This document shows positions 8,591 through 16,745 of a DNA stretch of 64,000 nucleotides, piece after piece. Made by a program: the position numbers and the translations under genes. How positions within the stretch are numbered: the stretch's first letter is position 1; the number at the start of each line of letters is the position of its first letter. The notes under the pieces are model-generated. The model ran no database searches, had not been told where the DNA came from, and saw only the letters and a program-made list of their open reading frames with translations. The DNA lies in assembly GCF_042683165.1 (NCBI RefSeq), contig NZ_JBHUIZ010000006.1, positions 372,001 to 436,000 of the forward strand, in the 5' to 3' direction. This stretch comes from Tigheibacillus halophilus (GTDB taxonomy: Bacteria > Bacillota > Bacilli > Bacillales > Amphibacillaceae).

Positions 8591-9589
8591 TCAAGCTGGA
8601 TCGATTCCTTTATACGCACATGATTCTCTTTCGGTAAGTGTCGGAGTCATCCTTTTCGTCTGCCAGCCTAAATGCTTTTGTTCTACCAGTTGGATGATCG
8701 ATTCTACGATTGATGCTGCAAGTTCTTCTATTCTGACGCCGATACATGTCAGCGGTATTTCCATGTTAGCCATTTGCGGGATATTATCATAACTGATGAC
8801 TGAAATATCCTTTGGAATACTGATATTATTTTCCTTCAGACAGCGGATGATTCCGCCGCTGATATCATAGCTGCCCCCTACAATCGCTGTAGGAAGGGAA
8901 TCGCTTTGCAGAACATTTTTCACAGTGACATAGCCATCATACCAATCCAGCCCGCCCGTATCGATGATATGACTGTCATCAATGGGGAGGCCGTGTTTTT
9001 CCATCGCTTTTTTAAACCCAAGATACTTCTCCATTTGAAATGGATCGATAGAAGAAACATTTCCTATATATAAAATATCAGTGTGTCCCAAACCAGAGAG
9101 ATAGTTGACTGCTTCATTCATCGCTTTTTCATGATTGGGATCGATGATCGGATATAGGTTGTTATTTCTGCCTGATACACCGTAAGAAATAAAGGGTGTA
9201 CTGTTTGGTTTGATATCGAGATGGATATTTTCTTCAAACAGAATGATGCCGTCCACTTGGAATTTCTTGAAGGTTTCCATTGATTTTTGAAGTGGATCAA
9301 CGGAAAGGATCATGGAATATGGTGTTTTGGACATCTCGTCGCTGATTTTGCTGACAAGCGTTGAAAGTACAGTTCTTTCGATGGTCGGCCAAATCAGACC
9401 TATGATTTTGGCATTTTTGGAAACAAGCCGCTGTGCAGCATAGTTGGGCTCATAACCCATCTCTTCTGCAATTTGAACTATTTTACGCTTTGTGTTTTCT
9501 TTGACAAGCGGGCTGTTGTTCAATGCTTTAGAAACAGTTGAATAACTGACGCCAGCTGTCTTGGCAATATCTTTGATTGTCACATGCAT
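8591..9589 (-). CDS. LacI-family transcriptional regulator, probable hexuronate repressor
   Basis: 332 residues from the second ATG at 9589 (MHVTIKDIAKTAGVS), placed nine bases after AGGGG; an upstream in-frame start at 9637 lacks a site. The N-terminal helix-turn-helix TIKDIAKTAGVSYSTVSKALN and the hinge are typical, followed by a periplasmic-binding-like effector domain. It is divergent from uxaE-uxaC. The shared 275-base intergenic region contains a perfect 16-base palindrome with central CG (9753-9768), the form LacI-family proteins bind. By analogy with ExuR of Bacillus it probably senses a uronate; that is inference. Confidence 0.85.
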   Translation of the reverse strand: MHVTIKDIAKTAGVSYSTVSKALNNSPLVKENTKRKIVQIAEEMGYEPNYAAQRLVSKNAKIIGLIWPTIERTVLSTLVSKISDEMSKTPYSMILSVDPLQKSMETFKKFQVDGIILFEENIHLDIKPNSTPFISYGVSGRNNNLYPIIDPNHEKAMNEAVNYLSGLGHTDILYIGNVSSIDPFQMEKYLGFKKAMEKHGLPIDDSHIIDTGGLDWYDGYVTVKNVLQSDSLPTAIVGGSYDISGGIIRCLKENNISIPKDISVISYDNIPQMANMEIPLTCIGVRIEELAASIVESIIQLVEQKHLGWQTKRMTPTLTERESCAYKGIDPA

Positions 9590-9719
9590 TGTCATGATCC
9601 CCTGTACCGCAACATTTGTTTTTTCTAATGGTATCATACAACACGAACATTTTCATCTATCAAAAGCCGTTTGCATTGTAAATATTAGTTTTTCGACCAA
9701 ACAAATTCACTGAAAACGG

Positions 9720-9748
9720 TTGTTGTATTTTTAAAAATAGTTTATGAT
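9720..9748 (+). promoter_or_regulatory. Putative promoter of uxaE-uxaC
   Basis: TTGTTG (9720-9725), 17 bases, TATGAT (9743-9748). The LacI-type palindrome starts five bases downstream. Confidence 0.5.
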
Positions 9749-9752
9749 TGTT

Positions 9753-9768
9753 ATAACAACGTTGTTAT
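9753..9768. promoter_or_regulatory. LacI-type operator palindrome
   Basis: ATAACAACGTTGTTAT is a perfect 16-base palindrome with the central CG usual for LacI-family operators. It covers the expected transcription start of uxaE. Confidence 0.7.
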
Positions 9769-9773
9769 TTTAT

Positions 9774-9797
9774 TTTTCCGGAAAATTTTCCGGAAAA
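9774..9797. repeat. Tandem 12-base palindrome
   Basis: TTTTCCGGAAAA occurs twice back to back (9774-9785 and 9786-9797). The element is both a direct repeat and an inverted repeat, in the uxaE leader. The binding protein is unknown. Confidence 0.8.
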
Positions 9798-9831
9798 TAG
9801 GGTGAGAAGCCGGTAAAAAATGACTTGAAAA

Positions 9832-9845
9832 TGAAACCGTTCACA
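9832..9845. promoter_or_regulatory. CcpA cre site upstream of uxaE
   Basis: TGAAACCGTTCACA matches the cre consensus TGWNANCGNTNWCA at every fixed position. It lies between the putative transcription start and the ribosome binding site, a road-block position for catabolite repression. Confidence 0.8.
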
Positions 9846-9864
9846 AAAAGGAGCTGTTCAGAAT

Positions 9865-11358
9865 ATGGAACATGTTGGATCAGTGTTGAAAGAACTCGGA
9901 GAAGGCAAGTTGCCTTCTTCCGATGACAACATCAAAATCTATGAAAAATCTTTGACAACTTCAGAGCATACTAAATTGCTCATGATCAACGACCACAAAG
10001 CAAAATACCTGCTCGCAGCCGGTGAAGGAGAGCTGTATGATGCATTGGAAGGCGACACAGTCAACGACCTTGGAAAAGTATGCCCTTTATCGCATGCAAA
10101 CCGTTTAGTATTGAATCGTTACTTTGATTATACAGTACCCCGGGCTTTCGGAACCAAGGCGGCTACCATGGGTCTTGGGGATCGTTTAGGGCTGGCATCG
10201 CCAGGGCATATCGAAACTGTCCGCAACCGTCGTGTGAAACCGATACTTGCACAGCAAAGCATCCGGGAGCTGACCCTGACCAACCGCACAATGAACGATA
10301 TGCTGGATGCAGCTGCCTTCGCTGTTTTTCAAGAAGGTTACAAGGATGGCTATGGGGCGGACGGCGACCATATTAAAACAGAGGAAGATATTAAATACGC
10401 GCTTGGGTTAGGTGTTTCCATGCTGACGTTGGATTGCTCCGATCAGATTCAGAAAAAATACGAATCAGCTACAGAAGAAGAGATCCGCTCTGACTATGAC
10501 GCCTTGGATGAAGCGACAAAATCACATTATAAGGAAGCTTATTTAAACAAAACATGCCATCTTGACGGCCTGGAAATCACTTTCGATGAAGTGACACTCA
10601 TGAAAAATGTACTGCTTTACGGTGATGCCATCACTTATATGGCGCATGTGTATGATGCATATATCAGCAAGCTGGACAGGGATTTCGACTTTGAAATTTC
10701 TATCGATGAAACGGAGACGATCACCACACCGAGCCAGCATTTTTTTGTCGCTAATGAATTGAAGCTGCGGCATGTTGCTGTGGCAAGCCTTGCGCCAAGG
10801 TTTTGCGGCGAATTTCAAAAAGGCATCGATTATATTGGCGATTTGGAGCAGTTTGAAAAAGAATTATGTGAGCATGCTCAAATCGCTGCCTATTTCGGTT
10901 ATAAATTAAGCATTCATTCCGGAAGTGACAAGTTTTCCGTATTTCCAATCATCGCCAAATATACAAACGGTGTACTCCATGTTAAAACGGCTGGCACAAA
11001 CTGGCTGGAAGCTGTGCGTGTAGTAGCTCAGGCAAATCCGGAGCTATACCGGCGCATGCATGCTTATGCGCTCGAACATGTGGATGAAGCATTGAAATAT
11101 TATCATATTACACCTGACTTCGAGGCCATCAAGCCGCTTGACTGTGCAGCTGACAGTGAGTTGACGGAATATATGGATGATGACAATGCGAGGCAGCTGA
11201 TCCATGTGACATATGGTCTGTTATTGACAGCGAAAGATGTTGATGGCCGTTTCTTATTCAAAGATGAATTCTTTCAAACATTGGACGATGAGGAAGATAC
11301 GTACCGCGCTGCATTGGTGAGTCATATTGGACGCCATGTGGATATGCTGGATTTATAA
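9865..11358 (+). CDS. uxaE: Tagaturonate epimerase
   Basis: 497 residues, AAGGAGC upstream of the ATG. The protein matches the UxaE family described from Thermotoga maritima in length and general character, including acidic metal-site-like stretches and the LSIHSGSDKFSVFP segment. UxaE interconverts D-tagaturonate and D-fructuronate, letting galacturonate enter the glucuronate branch. It is first in an operon with uxaC and divergent from the LacI repressor, with a cre site before the start. No uxaB or uxaA is in the window, which fits the epimerase route. Confidence 0.75.
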   Translation: MEHVGSVLKELGEGKLPSSDDNIKIYEKSLTTSEHTKLLMINDHKAKYLLAAGEGELYDALEGDTVNDLGKVCPLSHANRLVLNRYFDYTVPRAFGTKAATMGLGDRLGLASPGHIETVRNRRVKPILAQQSIRELTLTNRTMNDMLDAAAFAVFQEGYKDGYGADGDHIKTEEDIKYALGLGVSMLTLDCSDQIQKKYESATEEEIRSDYDALDEATKSHYKEAYLNKTCHLDGLEITFDEVTLMKNVLLYGDAITYMAHVYDAYISKLDRDFDFEISIDETETITTPSQHFFVANELKLRHVAVASLAPRFCGEFQKGIDYIGDLEQFEKELCEHAQIAAYFGYKLSIHSGSDKFSVFPIIAKYTNGVLHVKTAGTNWLEAVRVVAQANPELYRRMHAYALEHVDEALKYYHITPDFEAIKPLDCAADSELTEYMDDDNARQLIHVTYGLLLTAKDVDGRFLFKDEFFQTLDDEEDTYRAALVSHIGRHVDMLDL

Positions 11359-11381
11359 ATCTGCTAAGAGCAGTTGTTCAG

Positions 11382-11397
11382 TTGTTCATATGAACAA
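11382..11397. repeat. Perfect palindrome between uxaE and uxaC
   Basis: TTGTTCATATGAACAA is a 16-base palindrome without a T run, so not a terminator. It could be an operator for an internal promoter; no partner is known. Confidence 0.5.
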
Positions 11398-11512
11398 TTC
11401 TGCATATGAGACAATGCTGGTATATCGCAGTTGCCGAAGTTTTCAGGGAAAATGATCAACGCGGGGCCCTTTTCACGGAGACAGGGGCCAGACATAGGAA
11501 AGGGTGATTGTA

Positions 11513-12922
11513 GTGAAAAAATTTATGGATGAAAATTTTTTGTTGCACAACAGCACAGCTGAGAAACTGTACCATCATTATGCAAAAGATATGCCGATTA
11601 TCGATTATCATTGCCATTTGCAGCCGGAGGAAATCTATGAAAACAAACAATACAACAATATAGCAGAGGTGTGGCTGTACGGTGATCATTATAAATGGCG
11701 AGCAATGCGCAGCAATGGAGTAGATGAAGCCTATATTACAGGAAATGCGAGCGATTATGAAAAATTCCTTGCCTGGGCCAAAACAGTTCCAATGCTCATT
11801 GGCAATCCGCTGTATAATTGGACACATTTGGAGCTGCAGCGTTTTTTCGATATATATGATTGTCTGAATGAAGAAACAGCACCGGCTATTTGGGAAAAAG
11901 TGAATGCAAAGCTGAATAGCGGCGATTTTGGGGCGCGTGACTTCATTCATAAGTCCAATGTCAAAGTAGTATGCACAACGGATGACCCCGTAGATGACTT
12001 GACATACCATCATAAACTGCAAGAAGAAAAAGATTTCCCTGTCAAAGTAGTTCCAGGATTCCGCCCGGACAAGGCATTGGCAATCAATGGAGATGGCTTT
12101 CCATCATACGTGAAAGCTTTGGAAAAAGCTTCTGACATGGAGATAGATTCATATCAAGCGTACCTGAAAGCATTGCAATCACGTGTGGCGTTTTTCCATT
12201 CCGTTGGCGGCAGGGTTTCCGATCATGCGATCGATACCATGATGTATGCCAAGGCAACTGAAGAAGAAGCAGCACAATTCTTTGCTGACGCACGAAAAGG
12301 CAACAAAGTCAGTCTGGAAGATGAAAAGAAATTCCGCTCTCATACATTGACATTTTTGGGCAAGGAATATGCCAAACGCGGTTGGGTCATGCAATATCAC
12401 ATTAACGCGCTGCGCAATAATAATACAAGAATGTTTGAAAAGCTTGGACCTGACACCGGATATGATGCGATGAATGACGAAGACATCGCCAAACCGCTTG
12501 TCAGCCTGCTGGACAGTCTGGATAAAGCAGACGCGCTGCCAAAAACAGTGCTTTATTCATTGAATCCAAATGATAATGAAACCATTGCATCAATTATTGG
12601 CAGCTTCCAGGGTGGAGGTATTCCAGGAAAAATCCAATTCGGCACTGCATGGTGGTTCAACGATACCAAATCGGGAATGCTCGCCCAGATGCAGGCTCTG
12701 GCAAACATGGGGGTTTTCAGCCAATTTATTGGCATGCTGACAGATTCAAGGAGTTTCCTGTCTTATCCACGACATGAATATTTTCGCCGGCTTGTCTGTT
12801 CCTTTATTGGGGAATGGGTGGAAAACGGCGAAGTGCCGGACGATATTGATTTTCTAGGGAAAATAGTCCAAGGTATAGCTTATGAAAATGCAAAAGCATA
12901 TTTTGATTTCGGGTTGGAATAA
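11513..12922 (+). CDS. uxaC: Uronate (glucuronate/galacturonate) isomerase
   Basis: 469 residues from GTG at 11513, eight bases after AGGAAAGGG; GTG at 11504 is the alternative. The amidohydrolase-fold metal motif DYHCHLQPEEIY is at the N-terminus, with YGDHYKWRAMRSNG and the C-terminal SYPRHEYFRRLVC that mark UxaC. It converts D-glucuronate to D-fructuronate and D-galacturonate to D-tagaturonate in the cytosol. It forms an operon with uxaE, and a terminator follows 21 bases after the stop. Confidence 0.95.
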   Translation: MKKFMDENFLLHNSTAEKLYHHYAKDMPIIDYHCHLQPEEIYENKQYNNIAEVWLYGDHYKWRAMRSNGVDEAYITGNASDYEKFLAWAKTVPMLIGNPLYNWTHLELQRFFDIYDCLNEETAPAIWEKVNAKLNSGDFGARDFIHKSNVKVVCTTDDPVDDLTYHHKLQEEKDFPVKVVPGFRPDKALAINGDGFPSYVKALEKASDMEIDSYQAYLKALQSRVAFFHSVGGRVSDHAIDTMMYAKATEEEAAQFFADARKGNKVSLEDEKKFRSHTLTFLGKEYAKRGWVMQYHINALRNNNTRMFEKLGPDTGYDAMNDEDIAKPLVSLLDSLDKADALPKTVLYSLNPNDNETIASIIGSFQGGGIPGKIQFGTAWWFNDTKSGMLAQMQALANMGVFSQFIGMLTDSRSFLSYPRHEYFRRLVCSFIGEWVENGEVPDDIDFLGKIVQGIAYENAKAYFDFGLE

Positions 12923-12943
12923 CATAGATTTTTTGAACGGAAT

Positions 12944-12983
12944 AAGGCAGTTTTTAAGAGGAAAATCTTAAAGGCTGCCTTTT
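12944..12983 (+). terminator. Terminator of uxaE-uxaC
   Basis: AAGGCAG (12944-12950) pairs with CTGCCTT (12975-12981). An inner TTAAGA/TCTTAA stem extends it, and short Ts follow. Confidence 0.75.
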
Positions 12984-13021
12984 GCAAGCGCAGTTATAGG
13001 AAGAGGATGATCCCCAAATTG

Positions 13022-13056
13022 GCAGTGTGGTCTAAAGAGGGCCACGCTGCTTATTT
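13022..13056 (+). terminator. Second hairpin, possible backup terminator
   Basis: GCAGTGTGG (13022-13030) pairs with CCACGCTGC (13042-13050) with one wobble, followed by TTATTTT. The rest of the 400-base gap to the sialidase shows no gene. Confidence 0.5.
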
Positions 13057-13189
13057 TCGTACAGGTTCCACTCCTCGTCGTACCGGTTATTGTTGGAGAC
13101 GTAGCAGGAAAGTCCTAATTAAAATAATTGTTAATTGGCATACTTTAAAAATAGCAATATAGCTGTAGAAAAAAGCAAGATTTGTGTTG

Positions 13190-13203
13190 TGAAAGCGTTT
13201 CGA
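13190..13203. promoter_or_regulatory. cre-like / LacI-type site upstream of the sialidase
   Basis: TGAAAGCGTTTCGA matches the cre consensus with two deviations and has a GAAAGCGTTTC dyad core. CcpA is the likely ligand, but a dedicated LacI-family protein is possible. Confidence 0.45.
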
Positions 13204-13319
13204 AAATACTATACTGCACAAAATAGCAAATATTGGAAATTGCATTTGAAGAGGTGTGGATTGTCAACGCTGCAGCTGAAAGTCGATTCCTCAAAAATAC
13301 TATAGGGAGAGAGTGTCAT

Positions 13320-15965
13320 TTGAGAAAATTACTGACCATGTTGACGATGTTTGTTACTATTTTTCTTTGTTTTTCAACGAATACTTTCGCAGAGAACTTG
13401 AAGAAAGAGAATGATGCCTTGATTTTTCATCAAGAGAATCAGATCATCCCTCGAAAGCATTTTACGAACCTGAATGACAAGGTAGATCAGCTTAAAAACC
13501 TTGAGGAAGGTACAATCGTGGTAAGGTTTCTCTATGAAGGCAACGGCATTATGTCTTTATTTTCCCTTTCGAATAATAAACTTGCCAATGGACATTTCCA
13601 TGTGTATGTAACACCTTCAGCAATTGGTAGTGAAAACAGATATGAGGAGCCAGGCAAACCGGCTAAAAACATTCATATTAAAACGAATGTGAACGTGAAA
13701 GAAAATCAGGTTCATACCATGGCGATGACTGCAGACAAGAAAGAAGGATACAAGCTCTTTTTGGATGGGGAGCGGGTGTTACATGATAAAAATGCAGAAC
13801 GGCAGTTTATGGATCAAATTTTTGAGCCGAACAGCGCACAATTGGGCAGGACAGAAAGAGCGGGAAATAGCAACAACTATGAATTCAATGGTGTAATCGA
13901 TTTTGCGGAAGTTTACAGCAAACCATTATCTGATCAAGTATTGCAGAAGATGACGGGGGTGACAGCCGCAGAAGCAGTGACGAATCCGAAACCAGGTGAT
14001 GCGCTGATTACAGAACCTGATTCTGTCTTTTATCCCGGACTTTACAACTCAAAGGCATATCGTATACCAGCGTTATTAAACACGGCGGATAGTACGTTGA
14101 TTGCCGGGATTGATAAACGGATTGATCATGCGGGTGATTCGCCAGCTAACATTGATATGATGGTGAGAAGGAGTCTGGATCAAGGAGATACATGGGAAAA
14201 AGATGGTATCCTCGTTAACGATTATCCAGGTGCTGCGTCTAACATTGATCAGTCCTTACTGCAGGATGCTGATACGAAAAGAATTTATTCGCTTGTATTA
14301 GGTTTTCCGGAGGGCGGCGGATTTCCAACTGCACAAAAAGGAAATGGCTATGCAACGATAGACGGTAAAGATTATATGGTGCTTTATGATAAAGACGAAC
14401 AAGAATATACCATTCGAAAAGATGGTGTTGTCTACGACCAAGATGGCCAGAAGACAGGCTATACAGTAGACGAAAAAAGAAATTTGTACCAGGATGGCAG
14501 TAAAATAAGTAATATTTTCGTGGATGAATCGCCTTTGAAGCCATTAAAAACATCTTACTTGGAATTATGGCACAGTGATGATGAAGGAAAGACGTGGGAT
14601 GGCCCTATGAATCTGAATGATGCCGTAAAAGAAGAGTGGATGGCGTTTTTGGGGGCTGGTCCTGGGACAGGAATACAAATGAAAAATGGACCACACAAAG
14701 GCAGACTGGTATATCCGATTTATTTCACCAATGAAAACAATGCACAAGCCAGTGCGGTCATCTATAGTGATGACAACGGAAAGACATGGAGACGCGGCGA
14801 GTCACCGAATGAGGGCAGGATAGTCGATGGCGAAGTTCTGAACGAAAGGACATTCACAGGAAGCAGTAACGAGTTGACTGAAAGCCAGGTTGTGGAAATG
14901 CCTGATGGGCAGCTTAAGCTGTTTATGCGAAATTATTCGGGATATGCGCAAATTGCAACCAGCTTTAACGGCGGTGAAACGTGGGATGCGGAAGTAGTTA
15001 CAGAGCATGGCTTGGTTGCCCCGTATTCACAAATGACTGCGATCAGATATAATGGCCAAATCGATAATCAGGAAGCAGTGATTTTTGCCAGTGCAGGAGA
15101 TTCCAGTTCTCGCGTCAATGGAACTGTCAAGGCGGGGTTGATTAAAGAAGATGGCACTTATCCGAATGGCAGGATTCAATATAAGTTTGATTGGAAATAC
15201 TCCCAACTGGTGAAAGAAGGGGCTTACGGATATTCCAGCCTGACCAATTTGGATCATGGCAATATCGGTTTGTTATATGAAAATGATACAAACATGGATT
15301 TCATTCAATTCAACCCGGCATTCTTGAAATGGGAAAAAGAAGGTGAGTTTCCTGCGCCTGCGCTGAAATCGATAAGTATTGTGCAGGGAAAAGAAGAAAG
15401 TTACTTGCCTGGCGATTCAATCCGGGTGCAAGTGAAGTTTGCCGATTATGTCATGCTGAGTGGTGATCGGTCGTTGTTAGGCGATATTGACGGCCAACAA
15501 GTGGTGCTGCATTTAGTGGAAACTAATACGTCTGGGACAGCGTTTGTTTTTGAGGGGAAAGTTCCAGAATTGCAGGCAGGCAAATATGAATTGAATGCTT
15601 CGTTTTCGAATGATTTGAAAATACGAAATGTGTATGGTCAGGAACTGGATGCTTCGGGTGAAGCGAATAAGTTATCTGAAAAGATTTCTATTAATCAAAA
15701 AGTTACTGCATCAAGCATAAAAGAACTTGTGGCCGACATGGAAGAGGCTGGTGAGATTAAAGAAGCCCAGGATGCACATTTGTTTGAAATGCATTTAACA
15801 GCGGTTGAGCAGTATGAGAAGAAGGATATGCATAAAAAAGTAGTGAAACATATGGAAGGTTTTCAACGGTTACTTGAACAGAAACATGATAAGAAGTTGA
15901 TGTCGGATGAGGCATTTAGAGAGATAATGTCAGCTGGATCCATCCTGTTGGAAAAATATAGATAG
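13320..15965 (+). CDS. Secreted sialidase (GH33) with N-terminal lectin-like and C-terminal FIMAH domains
   Basis: 881 residues from TTG at 13320, behind GGGAGAGAG; translation from 13233 would bury the signal peptide. The signal peptide ends STNTFA-EN. A concanavalin-like domain (~35-220, CBM40/LamG type) precedes the six-bladed catalytic propeller. This has the YRIPALL motif near 247 and Asp-boxes SLDQGDTW (~285), SDDEGKTW (~418), SDDNGKTW (~482) and SFNGGETW (~547). An insertion around 340-405 resembles the small domain of NanA/NanB-type sialidases. A FIMAH module closes the protein (~797-881). It releases sialic acid outside the cell and stands alone between terminators. The 2,7-anhydro-sialate genes at 26-31 kb make an intramolecular trans-sialidase possible. 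Confidence 0.9.
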   Translation: MRKLLTMLTMFVTIFLCFSTNTFAENLKKENDALIFHQENQIIPRKHFTNLNDKVDQLKNLEEGTIVVRFLYEGNGIMSLFSLSNNKLANGHFHVYVTPSAIGSENRYEEPGKPAKNIHIKTNVNVKENQVHTMAMTADKKEGYKLFLDGERVLHDKNAERQFMDQIFEPNSAQLGRTERAGNSNNYEFNGVIDFAEVYSKPLSDQVLQKMTGVTAAEAVTNPKPGDALITEPDSVFYPGLYNSKAYRIPALLNTADSTLIAGIDKRIDHAGDSPANIDMMVRRSLDQGDTWEKDGILVNDYPGAASNIDQSLLQDADTKRIYSLVLGFPEGGGFPTAQKGNGYATIDGKDYMVLYDKDEQEYTIRKDGVVYDQDGQKTGYTVDEKRNLYQDGSKISNIFVDESPLKPLKTSYLELWHSDDEGKTWDGPMNLNDAVKEEWMAFLGAGPGTGIQMKNGPHKGRLVYPIYFTNENNAQASAVIYSDDNGKTWRRGESPNEGRIVDGEVLNERTFTGSSNELTESQVVEMPDGQLKLFMRNYSGYAQIATSFNGGETWDAEVVTEHGLVAPYSQMTAIRYNGQIDNQEAVIFASAGDSSSRVNGTVKAGLIKEDGTYPNGRIQYKFDWKYSQLVKEGAYGYSSLTNLDHGNIGLLYENDTNMDFIQFNPAFLKWEKEGEFPAPALKSISIVQGKEESYLPGDSIRVQVKFADYVMLSGDRSLLGDIDGQQVVLHLVETNTSGTAFVFEGKVPELQAGKYELNASFSNDLKIRNVYGQELDASGEANKLSEKISINQKVTASSIKELVADMEEAGEIKEAQDAHLFEMHLTAVEQYEKKDMHKKVVKHMEGFQRLLEQKHDKKLMSDEAFREIMSAGSILLEKYR

Positions 15966-15982
15966 TATGGTTGCTTTCAATA

Positions 15983-16020
15983 ACAGGCATGGTCTGTAAT
16001 GGACTGTGCTTGTTTTGTTT
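15983..16020 (+). terminator. Terminator of the sialidase gene
   Basis: ACAGGCATGGTC pairs with GACTGTGCTTGT, partly by wobble pairs, and a T-rich tail follows. Confidence 0.65.
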
Positions 16021-16164
16021 TATGGATGTGTGGGAGAAACTATGAGGCCGCAAATTACGGAACATAAGAAAAGAGCGGACATTTGCACGCCTTTGAGGAA
16101 TATTGCGCTGCGGTGTAATTGATGAAGGTTTATTGTTGCTGAAAAGCTGTTTGTGTAAAATCAT

Positions 16165-16530
16165 CTACTCTATAGCCATCGTTTTTTTGATGCGGCGGAT
16201 ATCCACTTTATGTTCCCAAGTGTCCTCGTGTAGAAGGTCTAACTTAATATTATGCTCGGCGAGAGACTCTTTCAAAGAACTGAACTCCCGTTCGTTGGAA
16301 AGCTTTATCCCGTCTATTTCAGCCTTTAGGTGTTCTTGTCCGGTTTGAAGTGGACGTAGCATTTGTCCATGCTCCTTCAGTGTTTCCCCCTGCATGTCCA
16401 GCCTATGGGTTACAGTATCCAACCGCTTGTCCATGCCGTCAAGTCTTGCATCGATGCCGTCAAATCGTTTGTCCATGGAGCTGAGCTGTTTATCTACCCC
16501 GTCAAATCTTACCGTGATTCCTTCAAGCAT
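16165..16530 (-). CDS. Small coiled-coil protein of unknown function
   Basis: 121 residues. The N-terminal half is a heptad repeat: units such as DKQLSSM, DKRFDGI, DARLDGM and DKRLDTV, with hydrophobic and charged residues in register, so a long coiled coil is expected. The C-terminus is basic (VDIRRIKKTMAIE). The ATG at 16530 has no good ribosome binding site. The same frame continues upstream for about 25 codons (including KIPYTKIQAEKIID) to a stop without an ATG, GTG or TTG, so the true start may be unusual or the gene decayed. No signal peptide or membrane helix. Function unknown. Confidence 0.5.
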   Translation of the reverse strand: MLEGITVRFDGVDKQLSSMDKRFDGIDARLDGMDKRLDTVTHRLDMQGETLKEHGQMLRPLQTGQEHLKAEIDGIKLSNEREFSSLKESLAEHNIKLDLLHEDTWEHKVDIRRIKKTMAIE

Positions 16531-16661
16531 GTCGATAATTTTTTCAGCTTGAATCTTTGTGTAAGGAATTTTGATAGATGATATTTTACAAGGCAGTGCT
16601 CGCCATCGTTACAATTTGTGATAAGCGGCGGGGCTGTTTCTTTTTTGTCTATTTTTCATTG

Positions 16662-16677
16662 TTAAGTAAAATTTAAG
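16662..16677 (+). promoter_or_regulatory. TTAAG direct repeat, putative OmpR-type response-regulator box
   Basis: TTAAG at 16662-16666 and again at 16673-16677, start-to-start 11 bases (one helical turn). A GATAAT -10 candidate lies at 16688-16693, so the repeat would sit near the -35 region. The response regulator encoded at 19768 is the obvious candidate ligand. Confidence 0.5.
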
Positions 16678-16745
16678 TTTTGGGTTGGATAATGTGGTTA
16701 GCAGATTGTAGGGCTAATCATTTTTTAGGAAAGGATGTTGGATCG

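Noticed and set aside
11456..12022. 188-codon minus-strand frame opposite uxaC
   Set aside because: Shadow of uxaC, without a binding site or family resemblance.
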